From NCBI GenBank assembly GCA_016281315.1, contig JAEEIJ010000059.1:85798-149797 (forward strand): a stretch of 64,000 bases of DNA. Direction: 5' to 3'. This document shows, piece after piece, positions 36,370 to 45,340 of this stretch (positions are counted from its first letter, which is position 1; each line of letters opens with the position of its first letter). The position numbers and the translations under genes were made by a program. The stretch is from Bacteroidales bacterium. Lineage in GTDB: Bacteria; Bacteroidota; Bacteroidia; Bacteroidales; UBA932. The notes below the pieces were generated by a model. That model had not been told where the DNA came from, searched no databases, and was given only the letters and a program-made list of their open reading frames with translations.

Positions 36370-38946
36370 TTACTTTTTAATGATGGTTTCCTGGCTGCTC
36401 TTGCCGTTATAGGACATGTAAAGCGTATAGCGGCCCGGAGGACAGGCGGAAAGGTCTATCTGACAAGGGTCGAAGGCTCCGGCCTGGACGGTATTTTCAT
36501 AGACCTTTTGTCCGGTGGAGGAAACAATTTTTACTTCCATAGAAACGGGATTCTGTTCCTCAATGGTGATGTTCAGGTTATTGATCACCGGGTTGGGATA
36601 GGCCTTGAAAGGCTGGGTGCCTTCCGAGACCAGTACCTTGAAGGACAGGGTAGTTTTGAGCCCTTTTGCATCGGCCCCGGTGAGGGTGACATCCGAGAGT
36701 CCATAGCCCAGGGTGGTGCAGTAAAGGATGTTCTCGGCCTGGTTCAGGTTCACCACGCTCCGGTTTCCGATATTGATGCTGTAGCGGAGGATTTCCCCGT
36801 CGGGGTCCTGGATGTATTCCGACATATCCAGGGTAAATCGTCTTCCTATTTCCTTAAACAGCATGTTCTGGATGGGTTTGACAATCTCCGGCGCATGGTT
36901 TTCGAGCAGGGTGTACCGGATGGGCAGCGTATAGGAAAGACCATAGGAATCCGTGGCCTGGATGAAGGTGTCATACGTACCTGGATCGGCGTCGCTTCCT
37001 ACAACGGTGAGGGTGTAATTGTCTGTTACGGCTCCCATGGACCAGGATTCCGCCAGGCTTCCTGCCCCGAAGGTGATGGTTAAATCGTGTCCGTCGGGAT
37101 CTGAAGCCGAATAGATGACGTTCAGCGTCTCATGGGCCTTTACCTTATAGTCTCCGGTATAGGTGGTGGTGATGATAGGCGGGTTATTCTGCTGCGTAGT
37201 GGCGGATTTAATCGCAGAAACCGCGCTGAAGTTGCGCGAATAATCGTAACCGGCCAGTGTTACATTGTAACGGGTTTCGAAATCCAGCCCTTTAATGCGG
37301 GCGGTCATCGTTTCTCCCACTTTCTTGTTCTCTACCGGAATAACGGCAATTTGGACATCTTCCCCGGGCTGGGCGGGATCCAGACCGGCCAGGGAATTCT
37401 TACTGGCATAGAGCACATAGCCCGTGGCCGGCAGGTTCCTGGAATTACCGGTGACTTTCCAACTTAATTCCAGGCTGTTGGAAACGGGGGTAACCGTGTA
37501 GGAGGAAACTACTGCGGGCGGGTCTCCACTGCCGTAAGTCATGGCACCCAGGGCATCTACCAGCGGGCCTATCTCGGCCGATTTGGGAATAATGCTAGGA
37601 TTGGCTCCGTTGAGCAGCCGGGTTTTCAGCATGTCGGCGGTGAAACCGGGGCCGCCGTAGTAGGAAACCACCAGCGCCGCCACGCCGCTCACGTGCGGAC
37701 AGGCCATCGAGGTTCCCTGCAGCCGGCCATAGCTATTACCTTCATAGGTGCTCATGATGGAAATGCCAGGGGCGGCAATATCCACCCAGTCTCCGTAATT
37801 GGAGAACGAGGCCCTGTAGCCGCTGTTATCCATGGCGCCCACTGCAATACAACCCTCGTAATCGGCCGGACTGCCGAAGGGAAGGGTGTCGTTTCCGGCG
37901 GCAAAGATGACCACACCGCCTTTCATCGGGGAAGTGGCAAGCTGGTTTCCGCTGTTGTCGCAACCTGCGTACTTGATAAAGTAATCGATAGCCGCTTTTT
38001 CGGCCCCGCTGATTGAAATATTTTCACCTCTGGCCCGTTCTTCGGAATCGATGACTCCATTATTATCCAGGTCATAGACGTATCCCCAGCTGTTCTGGCT
38101 GATGACGGCGCCGTGGTCCGCTCCCCATTTGATGGCGGCGGGTGAATTACCTCCCTGGTCGCCGAAAATCTGGCAGGACATGATCTTTACGCCGCCGATA
38201 TTCTTTTTGGCATTACCACCGGCGATACCGCTCACCCCTTTTCCATTGTTGTTGACGGCGGCAATGGTGCCCGCTACGTGGGTTCCATGCCTGTCCGGGG
38301 TGATTACATAGGTATCGTTGGTAAAGTTTTTACTGCCGTTGGCACCTCCCGGAAGGCAGTTGGCGGCCAGGTCTTCGTGCTCCAGGTCCACGCCGCCGTC
38401 CACCACGGAGACAATCACGTTGCTGTTTCCCGTAGTATAGTTTTCCCATACCTCATTTACATTAATATCAACCCCGGGATAGGTCCCGTTGATATAATGC
38501 CATTGGTCGGCGAGTCTGGGGTCGTTGAAGGGAAGGGCGTCGCTTTTTACGCGCCGGGGACGTTCGAAGATTTCCACGTCTTTGAAACCGTCGAAATGGA
38601 CAGCCGCCTTGGTGGCTGGAATCTCTTTGTCGTCATACTCCACCACATACCACAGATGCAGGCCTTCCCTGCGCGTGCGTTCTTCGAATTCGCCGGCATC
38701 GGGGAATAGTCTTTTGGCCGATTTTACTGGAAAACCGGCCAGCATCTGCTTCAGGGCCTGGATTTCGTGTCCGTCGCAGTCGGAGGAGAGTTTGATGTAG
38801 GCTACCCCGGGAACGAAGGACGCAGCGTCCTTTTCCTCTTGGGTGAGCGCCACGGCCTGCTCCGGCTCGGGTTCCTGCACCGGTTCCTGTCTCACACAGG
38901 CCGCCAGGCAGGTGATACCTATTAATAATACAAAGGCTTTTTTCAT
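36370..38946 (-). CDS. Subtilisin-family (S8) protease with lipobox and T9SS type A sorting domain
   Basis: This is an 858-residue surface protease. Residues 1-17 form a lipoprotein signal with lipobox LAAC (Cys17). A propeptide-like region spans 45-135. The S8 triad is Asp183 (VVDGGVD), His220 (HGTHVAG) and Ser413 (GTSMACPHVSG), with the oxyanion Asn in NSWG. Fibronectin- and cadherin-like beta domains follow (about 480-770). The last ~80 residues (FKAYPNPVINNLNI to the C-terminal IIKK) are a type A T9SS sorting domain. It is preceded by the 230-residue unknown gene with one base between them. Confidence 0.93.
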   Translation of the reverse strand: MKKAFVLLIGITCLAACVRQEPVQEPEPEQAVALTQEEKDAASFVPGVAYIKLSSDCDGHEIQALKQMLAGFPVKSAKRLFPDAGEFEERTRREGLHLWYVVEYDDKEIPATKAAVHFDGFKDVEIFERPRRVKSDALPFNDPRLADQWHYINGTYPGVDINVNEVWENYTTGNSNVIVSVVDGGVDLEHEDLAANCLPGGANGSKNFTNDTYVITPDRHGTHVAGTIAAVNNNGKGVSGIAGGNAKKNIGGVKIMSCQIFGDQGGNSPAAIKWGADHGAVISQNSWGYVYDLDNNGVIDSEERARGENISISGAEKAAIDYFIKYAGCDNSGNQLATSPMKGGVVIFAAGNDTLPFGSPADYEGCIAVGAMDNSGYRASFSNYGDWVDIAAPGISIMSTYEGNSYGRLQGTSMACPHVSGVAALVVSYYGGPGFTADMLKTRLLNGANPSIIPKSAEIGPLVDALGAMTYGSGDPPAVVSSYTVTPVSNSLELSWKVTGNSRNLPATGYVLYASKNSLAGLDPAQPGEDVQIAVIPVENKKVGETMTARIKGLDFETRYNVTLAGYDYSRNFSAVSAIKSATTQQNNPPIITTTYTGDYKVKAHETLNVIYSASDPDGHDLTITFGAGSLAESWSMGAVTDNYTLTVVGSDADPGTYDTFIQATDSYGLSYTLPIRYTLLENHAPEIVKPIQNMLFKEIGRRFTLDMSEYIQDPDGEILRYSINIGNRSVVNLNQAENILYCTTLGYGLSDVTLTGADAKGLKTTLSFKVLVSEGTQPFKAYPNPVINNLNITIEEQNPVSMEVKIVSSTGQKVYENTVQAGAFDPCQIDLSACPPGRYTLYMSYNGKSSQETIIKK

Positions 38947-38947
38947 G

Positions 38948-39640
38948 TTATTGCAGTTCGTCGGCTAAGAAATCTCCTGCCAGAAGGAGACTCTGTACGT
39001 TATTCCACTTGATTTTATTCTGTTTCAGGAAGGCTTTTGCCTTGTCGCGGTCCAGCCCGGGGACATCCAGGAAATCCCGTTTGGTGGCATAAATACGCAT
39101 TCCTTTCACTACGATGTATTTCTTTACGATGAGAGGCAGCTGTTTTCCGTTTTCTTTGGAAAGTTTCAGCTCCATGTGGTTGATATTGTTGCTGGAGTTG
39201 GTAGCGCCGATTCCTTCGGCCGAACTGAGGGCCATGGTGCCGATGGTGGTGGAGGAGGAACCGTAGGCACCGCCCGTGTTGTTCAGGGCCACATAATCGA
39301 TGTCACTGTCTTCCACAATCAGGCATTTTTCCGATTTACCCAGTACTTTCAGCATAAAACCGTTCACGCTTTGGAAAACGTCGTTTCCAATCTGTACGGC
39401 GGCAAAATCCGGCAGGAGGGTGGTGCGGACAAACTCTCCCTCAATGAAATGGAGTCTTTTATCCCGGTAGCTGATGTTGTACAGGCCTTCTTTCCCTTCT
39501 TCCAAAGCGGAAGTCTTGAGCGTACCCTGTTCAAAGTCCCTGTAATAGTAGGGCCAGGTGGTAGTAGGGGTGTAAGACTGTGCTTTTCCAATAGTTATGG
39601 CCGTAAACAGAACGGCTCCCAGAAGCATTGCTTTTTTCAT
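38948..39640 (-). CDS. Secreted protein of unknown function, first gene of T9SS protease operon
   Basis: I do not recognise a family. The 230-residue product has a signal peptide (MLLGAVLFTAITIGKAQ). A beta-rich central part follows (LHFIEGEFVRTTLL, DIDYVALNN) with a Ser/Gly-rich stretch near residues 130-155. The C-terminus is a helical, lysine-rich region (DRDKAKAFLKQNKIKWNNVQSLL). It lacks an obvious T9SS sorting domain. It ends one base before the subtilase gene, so it may be a propeptide-like inhibitor, chaperone or partner of that protease; this is inference from position only. Confidence 0.75.
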   Translation of the reverse strand: MKKAMLLGAVLFTAITIGKAQSYTPTTTWPYYYRDFEQGTLKTSALEEGKEGLYNISYRDKRLHFIEGEFVRTTLLPDFAAVQIGNDVFQSVNGFMLKVLGKSEKCLIVEDSDIDYVALNNTGGAYGSSSTTIGTMALSSAEGIGATNSSNNINHMELKLSKENGKQLPLIVKKYIVVKGMRIYATKRDFLDVPGLDRDKAKAFLKQNKIKWNNVQSLLLAGDFLADELQ

Positions 39641-39980
39641 GACATTTCACTTTATCGGTGCAAATATAATAAAAAAGGTGCCATAGAAAAAAAGAATGGA
39701 AGATATTAAAAAATTTTTTAAATAATAAATTAAAAGAGAAATATTTACGATTGTGATAAATTATAACTAACTTTGTGGAAAATACTGTTAAAAAACCTGT
39801 TTAAAACCCTAAAACCCTTATTATATCGCACAAAACGCTGAATTTTCCGACTTGCAATTTTCATTTTTTATTTGCATTTTTGCCCCGGTAACTGTCCTTT
39901 TTGCAGGGCGGAAGTAAGTGTATTTGATGCCGAAACTAACTAAGTATCAATATTTTATGTTTAACTAATTCTGTCAGCTT
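39641..39980. promoter_or_regulatory. 340-base AT-rich intergenic region with divergent promoters
   Basis: This is the longest non-coding stretch of the window. It holds the minus-strand box at 39661-39668 and a plus-strand TAACTTTG at 39768-39775, with TTTA 20 bases upstream of the latter as a partial -33 box. The plus-strand start would leave a leader of about 200 bases before susC, long for this genome and able to carry post-transcriptional control. I see no tRNA or riboswitch fold in it. Confidence 0.5.
39661..39668 (-). promoter_or_regulatory. -7 box of the T9SS protease operon
   Basis: TATATTTG on the minus strand is an exact TAnnTTTG match, 20 bases upstream of the ATG at 39640. Confidence 0.6.
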
Positions 39981-42968
39981 ATGAAGAAAATTAAGCTCAT
40001 TCTCTCGGCTGCTGCAGTGCTTTTCGGATGTGTTCTGGCCATGGCTCAGAACAACATCAAGATTAGCGGTTCTGTTCTGGACCAGGGTGGAAACCCGCTC
40101 CAGGGAGCAGCTGTCTTCGTGCAGGGAACCACTCAAGGTGCCAGCACGGACTTTGAGGGAAACTATTCCCTGTCGGCTCCTTCCAACGGGTCGCTGGTAG
40201 TTTCCATCATCGGCTACAAAGAGCAGGTGGTCGCCATTAACGGACGGAAGACCATCAACTTCATCCTGGAAGAGGACTCCGAGATCCTGGATGATGTGGT
40301 TGTGGTGGCCTACGGTACCGCCAAGCGCGAAGCGCTCACCGGTTCCGTCTCTGCCGTGAAGGGTGAAACCCTGGCTTCGGCCCCGGTTACATCCGTGGAA
40401 GGTATCCTGCAGGGTAAACTGGCCGGTGTGTCCATTTCCACCAACAACGGTGCTCCGGGTGCCAACAACTACATCCGCATCCGTGGTAATGGTTCCATCA
40501 ATGCCGCCAATGCTCCGCTGTGGGTGATCGACGGTATTCCGGTAATCTCCGGTCCCATGAACATGGAAGGTAACGACAACACCTCCAGCGCCCTCACCTC
40601 CCTGAACCCGAACGACATCGAGTCCATCACCGTCCTTAAGGATGCCGCTGCTGCCGCCGCCTACGGTTCCCGTGCTGCGAACGGCGTTATCCTGGTCACC
40701 ACCAAGAGCGGTAAGGAAGGTCAGGCCGCCTTTACGGCCCGGGCCAAATACGGTGCCAACTGGCTCAAGAACGACAGCGGCTACCGCATGATGAATGCCA
40801 AGGAACTCCTCACCTGGCAGCGTGACGCCATCACCAATGCCGGTCTGGATCCGGACGACCCCAGCGGCGATTACTATCGTCCCTGGTCCATCCTGAACGG
40901 ACCCATCTACAATGCGCTGGAAGACTTCACCCGCATTGGAACTATCCAGGAGTATGAACTCAGCGCCCGCGCCGGTAGTTCCCGCTCCAAATTCTATTCC
41001 TCCTTCTCCTATCAGAAGAGCGAGGGTGTGTTCTATGGTGTGGATTTCCAGAAACTCCAGGGTCGTGTGAACACTTCCTATAAACTGTTGGAGAACCTCG
41101 AGATGGGTGTACGCCTCAATATGGCCTATACCAAGAGCGCGGACGTTCCCATGCAGGGCCTGCAGTATGCGAACCCCCTGTTCGCCGGCCAGACCTGGAT
41201 TCCGTGGGAGCCCACCAAGGATGAAAACGGTAATTTTACCTTCAATCCTAACGTGAATTCCGGTGAAAACCCGCGCGCCTCGGCTATCTACGATGATAAA
41301 TACGATACGAACTGGCACATCAACGGTATCGTGAACCTGCGTTGGTCTCCCATCAAGCATCTGGATATCGAAACCAAGAATTCCATCGAGACCTTCTTTA
41401 TCAGCGCCCGTATATATTACAGCCCTGATGCCCATGAAGAGGCCTATGCCTATCAGCTGGAAGAGCAGAAGCGGGAAATTATCCAGCTCACTACTTCCAA
41501 CACCATTACCTACGGAAACATCTTCGGCGGCTATCACAATGTACACGCCATCGTAGGTCAGGAAGCCACTACCTATGATTCTGCACAGCACCTGATGTAT
41601 TCACCCCGCGTGGATGACAGCATGCCGTTCTTCCTTGATTCGGTGAATCAGGAGACGACGCAAATCCAGTACAAGGAATCCGCAGAGTCCATGCTCTCGT
41701 TCTTCGGTATTGCAGATTACAACTACGACAACCGCTACTTCGTTCAGGCGAACATCCGTGCAGATGGTTCTTCCCTGTTCGGCGCAGACAACAGATGGGG
41801 TACCTTCGGTTCCGTTTCCGCTTCCTGGAACGCCACCAACGAGCAGTTCATGAAGGGAATCAAATGGCTGGATCTCCTCAAGATCCGTATCAGCTACGGT
41901 GTGAACGGTAACAACGGTATCAGCCCCTATCGTGCCTACGGTCTTTACGGTTCCGGCATCTATAACGGCATCAACGGTTATCTGCCGTCCCAGATTGAAA
42001 ACCGCCGTCTCTCCTGGGAGCGCAACAAGACCTGGAACGGCGGTCTGGATTTCGCCTTCTTCAAGAATCGCCTCAACGGTAGCATCGATGTTTACAACCG
42101 TAAGACTGTGGACCTGCTCCTTACCAAGCAGATTCCCCAGACCTCCGGTTTCTCCACCATCTTTACCAATGTAGGTTCCCTGAAGAATACCGGTGTCGAG
42201 GTTCAGCTCAACTACGACATCATCTCCAAGCCGGATATGCTCTGGTCCATCGGCGGCAACCTCGCCCACAACAAGACCACCATCCTGGATCTGGGCGGAG
42301 ACGAGTTCCTGGGAACCACGGTCCGCCAGGTCGTTGGCAAGAGCATGTACACCTATTATCTGTACGACTACTATGGCGTGAATCCCTCCAACGGTGAAGC
42401 CCTATGGGTAACGGAGGACGGTTCACTCTCCAACAAGTTCCAGAACGCCCGCCGCTACTATGCCGGTTCCCCGGAACCCAAGCTCACCGGCGGTTTCAAC
42501 ACCTCCTTCCAGTGGAAGGGCCTGGCCCTGAGCGCCTTCTTCGAGTTCAAGGCCGGTCAGCAGATTCAGCTCCTCAACGAGTACTATTATCTCCACAACG
42601 ACGGTATGGACCTCACGATGAACCAGATGGCCAGCGCGCTTAATTACTGGAAGAAACCCGGCGACACCGGTTGCAACCCCAAACCCGTTGCAGGCAACAC
42701 CTCCAGCTCCAACGACCGTTACAGCGACCGTTGGCTGCAGGACGCCAGCTTCCTCCGTTTCAAGGATATCACCCTCTCCTACACGCTTCCCGAGAAGTGG
42801 ACCAAGAAGGCCTATATGAACAGTGTGAAAGTCTATGTGAGCGGCCTCAACCTCTACTGCTTCAACAACGTGAACATCTGGGATCCCGAACATGGCACAA
42901 CGGGTAACACCGCCGGCGCCTATCCTCTCACCAAGTCCTTCGTGGGCGGTATCGAGATTACTTTCTAA
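39981..42968 (+). CDS. SusC/RagA-family TonB-linked outer-membrane transporter
   Basis: This is a 995-residue TonB-dependent importer of oligomers. The signal peptide ends at about residue 22 (CVLAMAQ). A carboxypeptidase-D-like domain (residues 25-95, with KISGSVLDQGGNPLQGA) and TonB box DDVVVVAYGT lead to the plug (RIRGNGSINAANAPLWVIDG; VLKDAAAAAAYGSRAANGV). The 22-strand barrel ends in FVGGIEITF. It pairs with the SusD-like protein that follows after a short gap. The substrate class cannot be read from the sequence. Confidence 0.95.
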   Translation: MKKIKLILSAAAVLFGCVLAMAQNNIKISGSVLDQGGNPLQGAAVFVQGTTQGASTDFEGNYSLSAPSNGSLVVSIIGYKEQVVAINGRKTINFILEEDSEILDDVVVVAYGTAKREALTGSVSAVKGETLASAPVTSVEGILQGKLAGVSISTNNGAPGANNYIRIRGNGSINAANAPLWVIDGIPVISGPMNMEGNDNTSSALTSLNPNDIESITVLKDAAAAAAYGSRAANGVILVTTKSGKEGQAAFTARAKYGANWLKNDSGYRMMNAKELLTWQRDAITNAGLDPDDPSGDYYRPWSILNGPIYNALEDFTRIGTIQEYELSARAGSSRSKFYSSFSYQKSEGVFYGVDFQKLQGRVNTSYKLLENLEMGVRLNMAYTKSADVPMQGLQYANPLFAGQTWIPWEPTKDENGNFTFNPNVNSGENPRASAIYDDKYDTNWHINGIVNLRWSPIKHLDIETKNSIETFFISARIYYSPDAHEEAYAYQLEEQKREIIQLTTSNTITYGNIFGGYHNVHAIVGQEATTYDSAQHLMYSPRVDDSMPFFLDSVNQETTQIQYKESAESMLSFFGIADYNYDNRYFVQANIRADGSSLFGADNRWGTFGSVSASWNATNEQFMKGIKWLDLLKIRISYGVNGNNGISPYRAYGLYGSGIYNGINGYLPSQIENRRLSWERNKTWNGGLDFAFFKNRLNGSIDVYNRKTVDLLLTKQIPQTSGFSTIFTNVGSLKNTGVEVQLNYDIISKPDMLWSIGGNLAHNKTTILDLGGDEFLGTTVRQVVGKSMYTYYLYDYYGVNPSNGEALWVTEDGSLSNKFQNARRYYAGSPEPKLTGGFNTSFQWKGLALSAFFEFKAGQQIQLLNEYYYLHNDGMDLTMNQMASALNYWKKPGDTGCNPKPVAGNTSSSNDRYSDRWLQDASFLRFKDITLSYTLPEKWTKKAYMNSVKVYVSGLNLYCFNNVNIWDPEHGTTGNTAGAYPLTKSFVGGIEITF

Positions 42969-42981
42969 AATGGAAATGAGT

Positions 42982-44433
42982 ATGAAAAAGAATATTCTCA
43001 TAGCTTTTGCTGCCGCCCTCACCCTGGTGAGCTGCGGAAAAGACTTCCTGGAGAAGTCCCCCAGATTGCAGCAGAGCGATGTCCTCACCCTTTCTACCAT
43101 TGAGGGTCTGGACGCCGCTACCGCCGGAGCCTATGCTCCTCTGGCCAGCACCAACTGGTATGGCGCAGACTTCATCCTCTCCAACGAAATGCAGACCGGA
43201 AACGGCAAGCGCTGGATCAACTTCCCCCAGTACAGCAGCGGCCGTTATACGGAGAACTATCTGGTGCACTATACCCCCAACAGCACCAAGGCTCTGTGGG
43301 GTCAGGCCTACTATGTTATCCTCTGCTGCAATTCCGTGATCAACAACTTGGGCAATGTGCCGGGGAACGAGCAGGTAAAGAATAATCTGAAGGCCGAATG
43401 CCTGTTCCTGCGCGCCTTCTCTCATTTTGACCTGGTCCGTACGTATGCGATGCCTTATTCCTATGCTCACGCCGCTACCAAGTCGCCGGATAACCTGGGT
43501 GTCCCCTACATCACGGTGTCCGACCCCGAGGCCAAACCCATCCGTGAGACCATGGACAAAACCTACGAACTCATCATCAAGGACCTCCTGGAGGCTGAGC
43601 AAATCATTGACCCCAACTACGTTCGCGATGGCGGTGAGGATGCCTACTCCAAGGTTACCCTGGAAGTCATCCAGGCCCTCCTGAGCCGCGTCTATCTGTA
43701 CAGCCAGAACTGGCAGAAGGCCGCCGACTATGCCACCAAGGTCATCGAATCCGGAAAGTTCTCCATGTGGAGCAAGGACCAGGTTGCCTTCGGCGACAAG
43801 TGCGTCTGGACGGAGAAGACCCGCGCCAAGGGTGAGGTCATCTTCGAGGTGTTCGCCAATACCACCCAGAGCTATGGTACCGGCAACGAGAACGTCTGGG
43901 GTCTCACCTGCTATAAAGGTTACGGAGACTGCGGTGCTTCCGCAGACCTGCTGAACCTTTACGAGGACGGCGACGCCCGCAAGACGCTGGTCGCTCCGGA
44001 CGATAAAGGCAACGCCCTCTTTACGATGAAATACTTCGGTAAGGGCCTTGCCAAGATCGATGCCTCGAACATTATTGTCCTTCGCTTGAGCGAAATGTAC
44101 CTGAACCGCGCAGAGGCCATCCTGAACGGCGCGTCCGTGACGGGTGCCAGTGCGGCCGACGACCTCAAGAAGATCGCCGATAACCGCGGTGCAACTCCGC
44201 TCAGCGCTACGCTCGCCAACGTGTATCTGGAAAGGGCTAAGGAACTGGCCTGGGAAGGTCACCTGTGGTTCGACCTGGGCCGCACTGGCCGTCCGATGCA
44301 GCGCACGGACATTTCCGGCGCCGTTCCCACCGAGATTCCTGCAGGCGACTACCGCTGGGCTATGCCCATTGCCTCCCGCGAATTCACGGTGAACCCGAAC
44401 CTGGAACAGAATAATGGTTATTCTAAGAAATAA
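42982..44433 (+). CDS. SusD/RagB-family surface lipoprotein
   Basis: This is the lid of the SusC/SusD importer. The 483-residue protein has a lipoprotein signal (LIAFAAALTLVSCGKD, Cys18), SusD-like TPR helices (AYYVILCCNSVINNLGNV; KAECLFLRAFSHFDLVRTY) and the C-terminal ELAWEGHLWFDLGRTG motif. Three in-frame ATGs lie at 42970, 42976 and 42982; the last gives the standard MKKN start and has GGAAATGAG just before it. It begins within 15 bases of the susC stop. Confidence 0.93.
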   Translation: MKKNILIAFAAALTLVSCGKDFLEKSPRLQQSDVLTLSTIEGLDAATAGAYAPLASTNWYGADFILSNEMQTGNGKRWINFPQYSSGRYTENYLVHYTPNSTKALWGQAYYVILCCNSVINNLGNVPGNEQVKNNLKAECLFLRAFSHFDLVRTYAMPYSYAHAATKSPDNLGVPYITVSDPEAKPIRETMDKTYELIIKDLLEAEQIIDPNYVRDGGEDAYSKVTLEVIQALLSRVYLYSQNWQKAADYATKVIESGKFSMWSKDQVAFGDKCVWTEKTRAKGEVIFEVFANTTQSYGTGNENVWGLTCYKGYGDCGASADLLNLYEDGDARKTLVAPDDKGNALFTMKYFGKGLAKIDASNIIVLRLSEMYLNRAEAILNGASVTGASAADDLKKIADNRGATPLSATLANVYLERAKELAWEGHLWFDLGRTGRPMQRTDISGAVPTEIPAGDYRWAMPIASREFTVNPNLEQNNGYSKK

Positions 44434-44449
44434 AAAGGAGGAAAGCTTT

Positions 44450-45328
44450 ATGAAACTCAATAGAACTATTATTCTGGCAGGTGCCGTCCTCGTGATGGCG
44501 GCCTCCTGCAGGGGCTTGAACCAGCCTCCCCAATGGACCGATGCAGACAATTTTGCCGCTTTTGACAAGGCGCAGATTTCGGTTTCGGAAGATGCCGGTT
44601 CCGTCCGCATCCCCGTCACCATTGCCTCCGTCAACCCGGTAAAGACCACCGTGGTCTATTCCGTAGATGCCCAGAACGAGAAGTGCACGGCCGTAGAAGG
44701 AACGAACTTCTCCCTGAAGGACCCTAGTGCGGTTCTCTCTTTCGATAACGATGCCCGTACGGCCTATATCGAACTCAATATCACCCCCATCCATGGGGAT
44801 GCCGGATACACCGGAGACAAGAGCATCATTATCAAGTTGGACAGTGCCAATGGTGTCAAGATTGGCTTTGCCAAGTCCTGCGAGATTGTAATCAATGACG
44901 AAGATCATCCGCTCTCTGCCATCCTCGGTTCTTATTCCATCACCGATGTGAGCGGCGGTTCCGGAACCATCACCATTACCAAGGACCCGAAGGATATCAC
45001 AGTGGTTCATTTCCCGGACTTCTGTTATGGCCTGATGCGGTGGTATGGAGACTTTACCACGCCGGATATCATCGGTCAGGTTTCCGAGGATAAAAAGAGC
45101 ATTGTGATTCCGCTGCCTGTAGATACCGGAAAGACCTATCAGGGTATTCCGATTATGATTTACGCCTGCGATCCTAATGCTATCTATTACGATGTTTCCA
45201 GTATTACCCTCACCGAAACAGAGCCCGGAAAATGGTCCAGTGGTGAATATGGATTGTGGGGCTATATCAGAGGGGTTGGAGCCAACAGTGACTGGGGCTA
45301 TGATCCGTTCACGCTTGTTAAACAATAA
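44450..45328 (+). CDS. Surface lipoprotein with Calx-beta-like domain
   Basis: This 292-residue lipoprotein (signal AVLVMAASC, Cys20) has a Calx-beta-like domain at about 35-155 (ISVSEDAGSVRIPVTI, YTGDKSIIIKL, VINDEDH). A second beta domain of the kind often annotated DUF4984-like follows. Its place after SusD suggests a surface glycan- or peptide-binding protein (SusE/F position). The ATG is preceded by a perfect AAGGAGG at 44435-44441, eight bases upstream, a Shine-Dalgarno sequence that is uncommon in Bacteroidetes. Confidence 0.82.
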   Translation: MKLNRTIILAGAVLVMAASCRGLNQPPQWTDADNFAAFDKAQISVSEDAGSVRIPVTIASVNPVKTTVVYSVDAQNEKCTAVEGTNFSLKDPSAVLSFDNDARTAYIELNITPIHGDAGYTGDKSIIIKLDSANGVKIGFAKSCEIVINDEDHPLSAILGSYSITDVSGGSGTITITKDPKDITVVHFPDFCYGLMRWYGDFTTPDIIGQVSEDKKSIVIPLPVDTGKTYQGIPIMIYACDPNAIYYDVSSITLTETEPGKWSSGEYGLWGYIRGVGANSDWGYDPFTLVKQ

Positions 45329-45340
45329 AGGAGACTGAAT

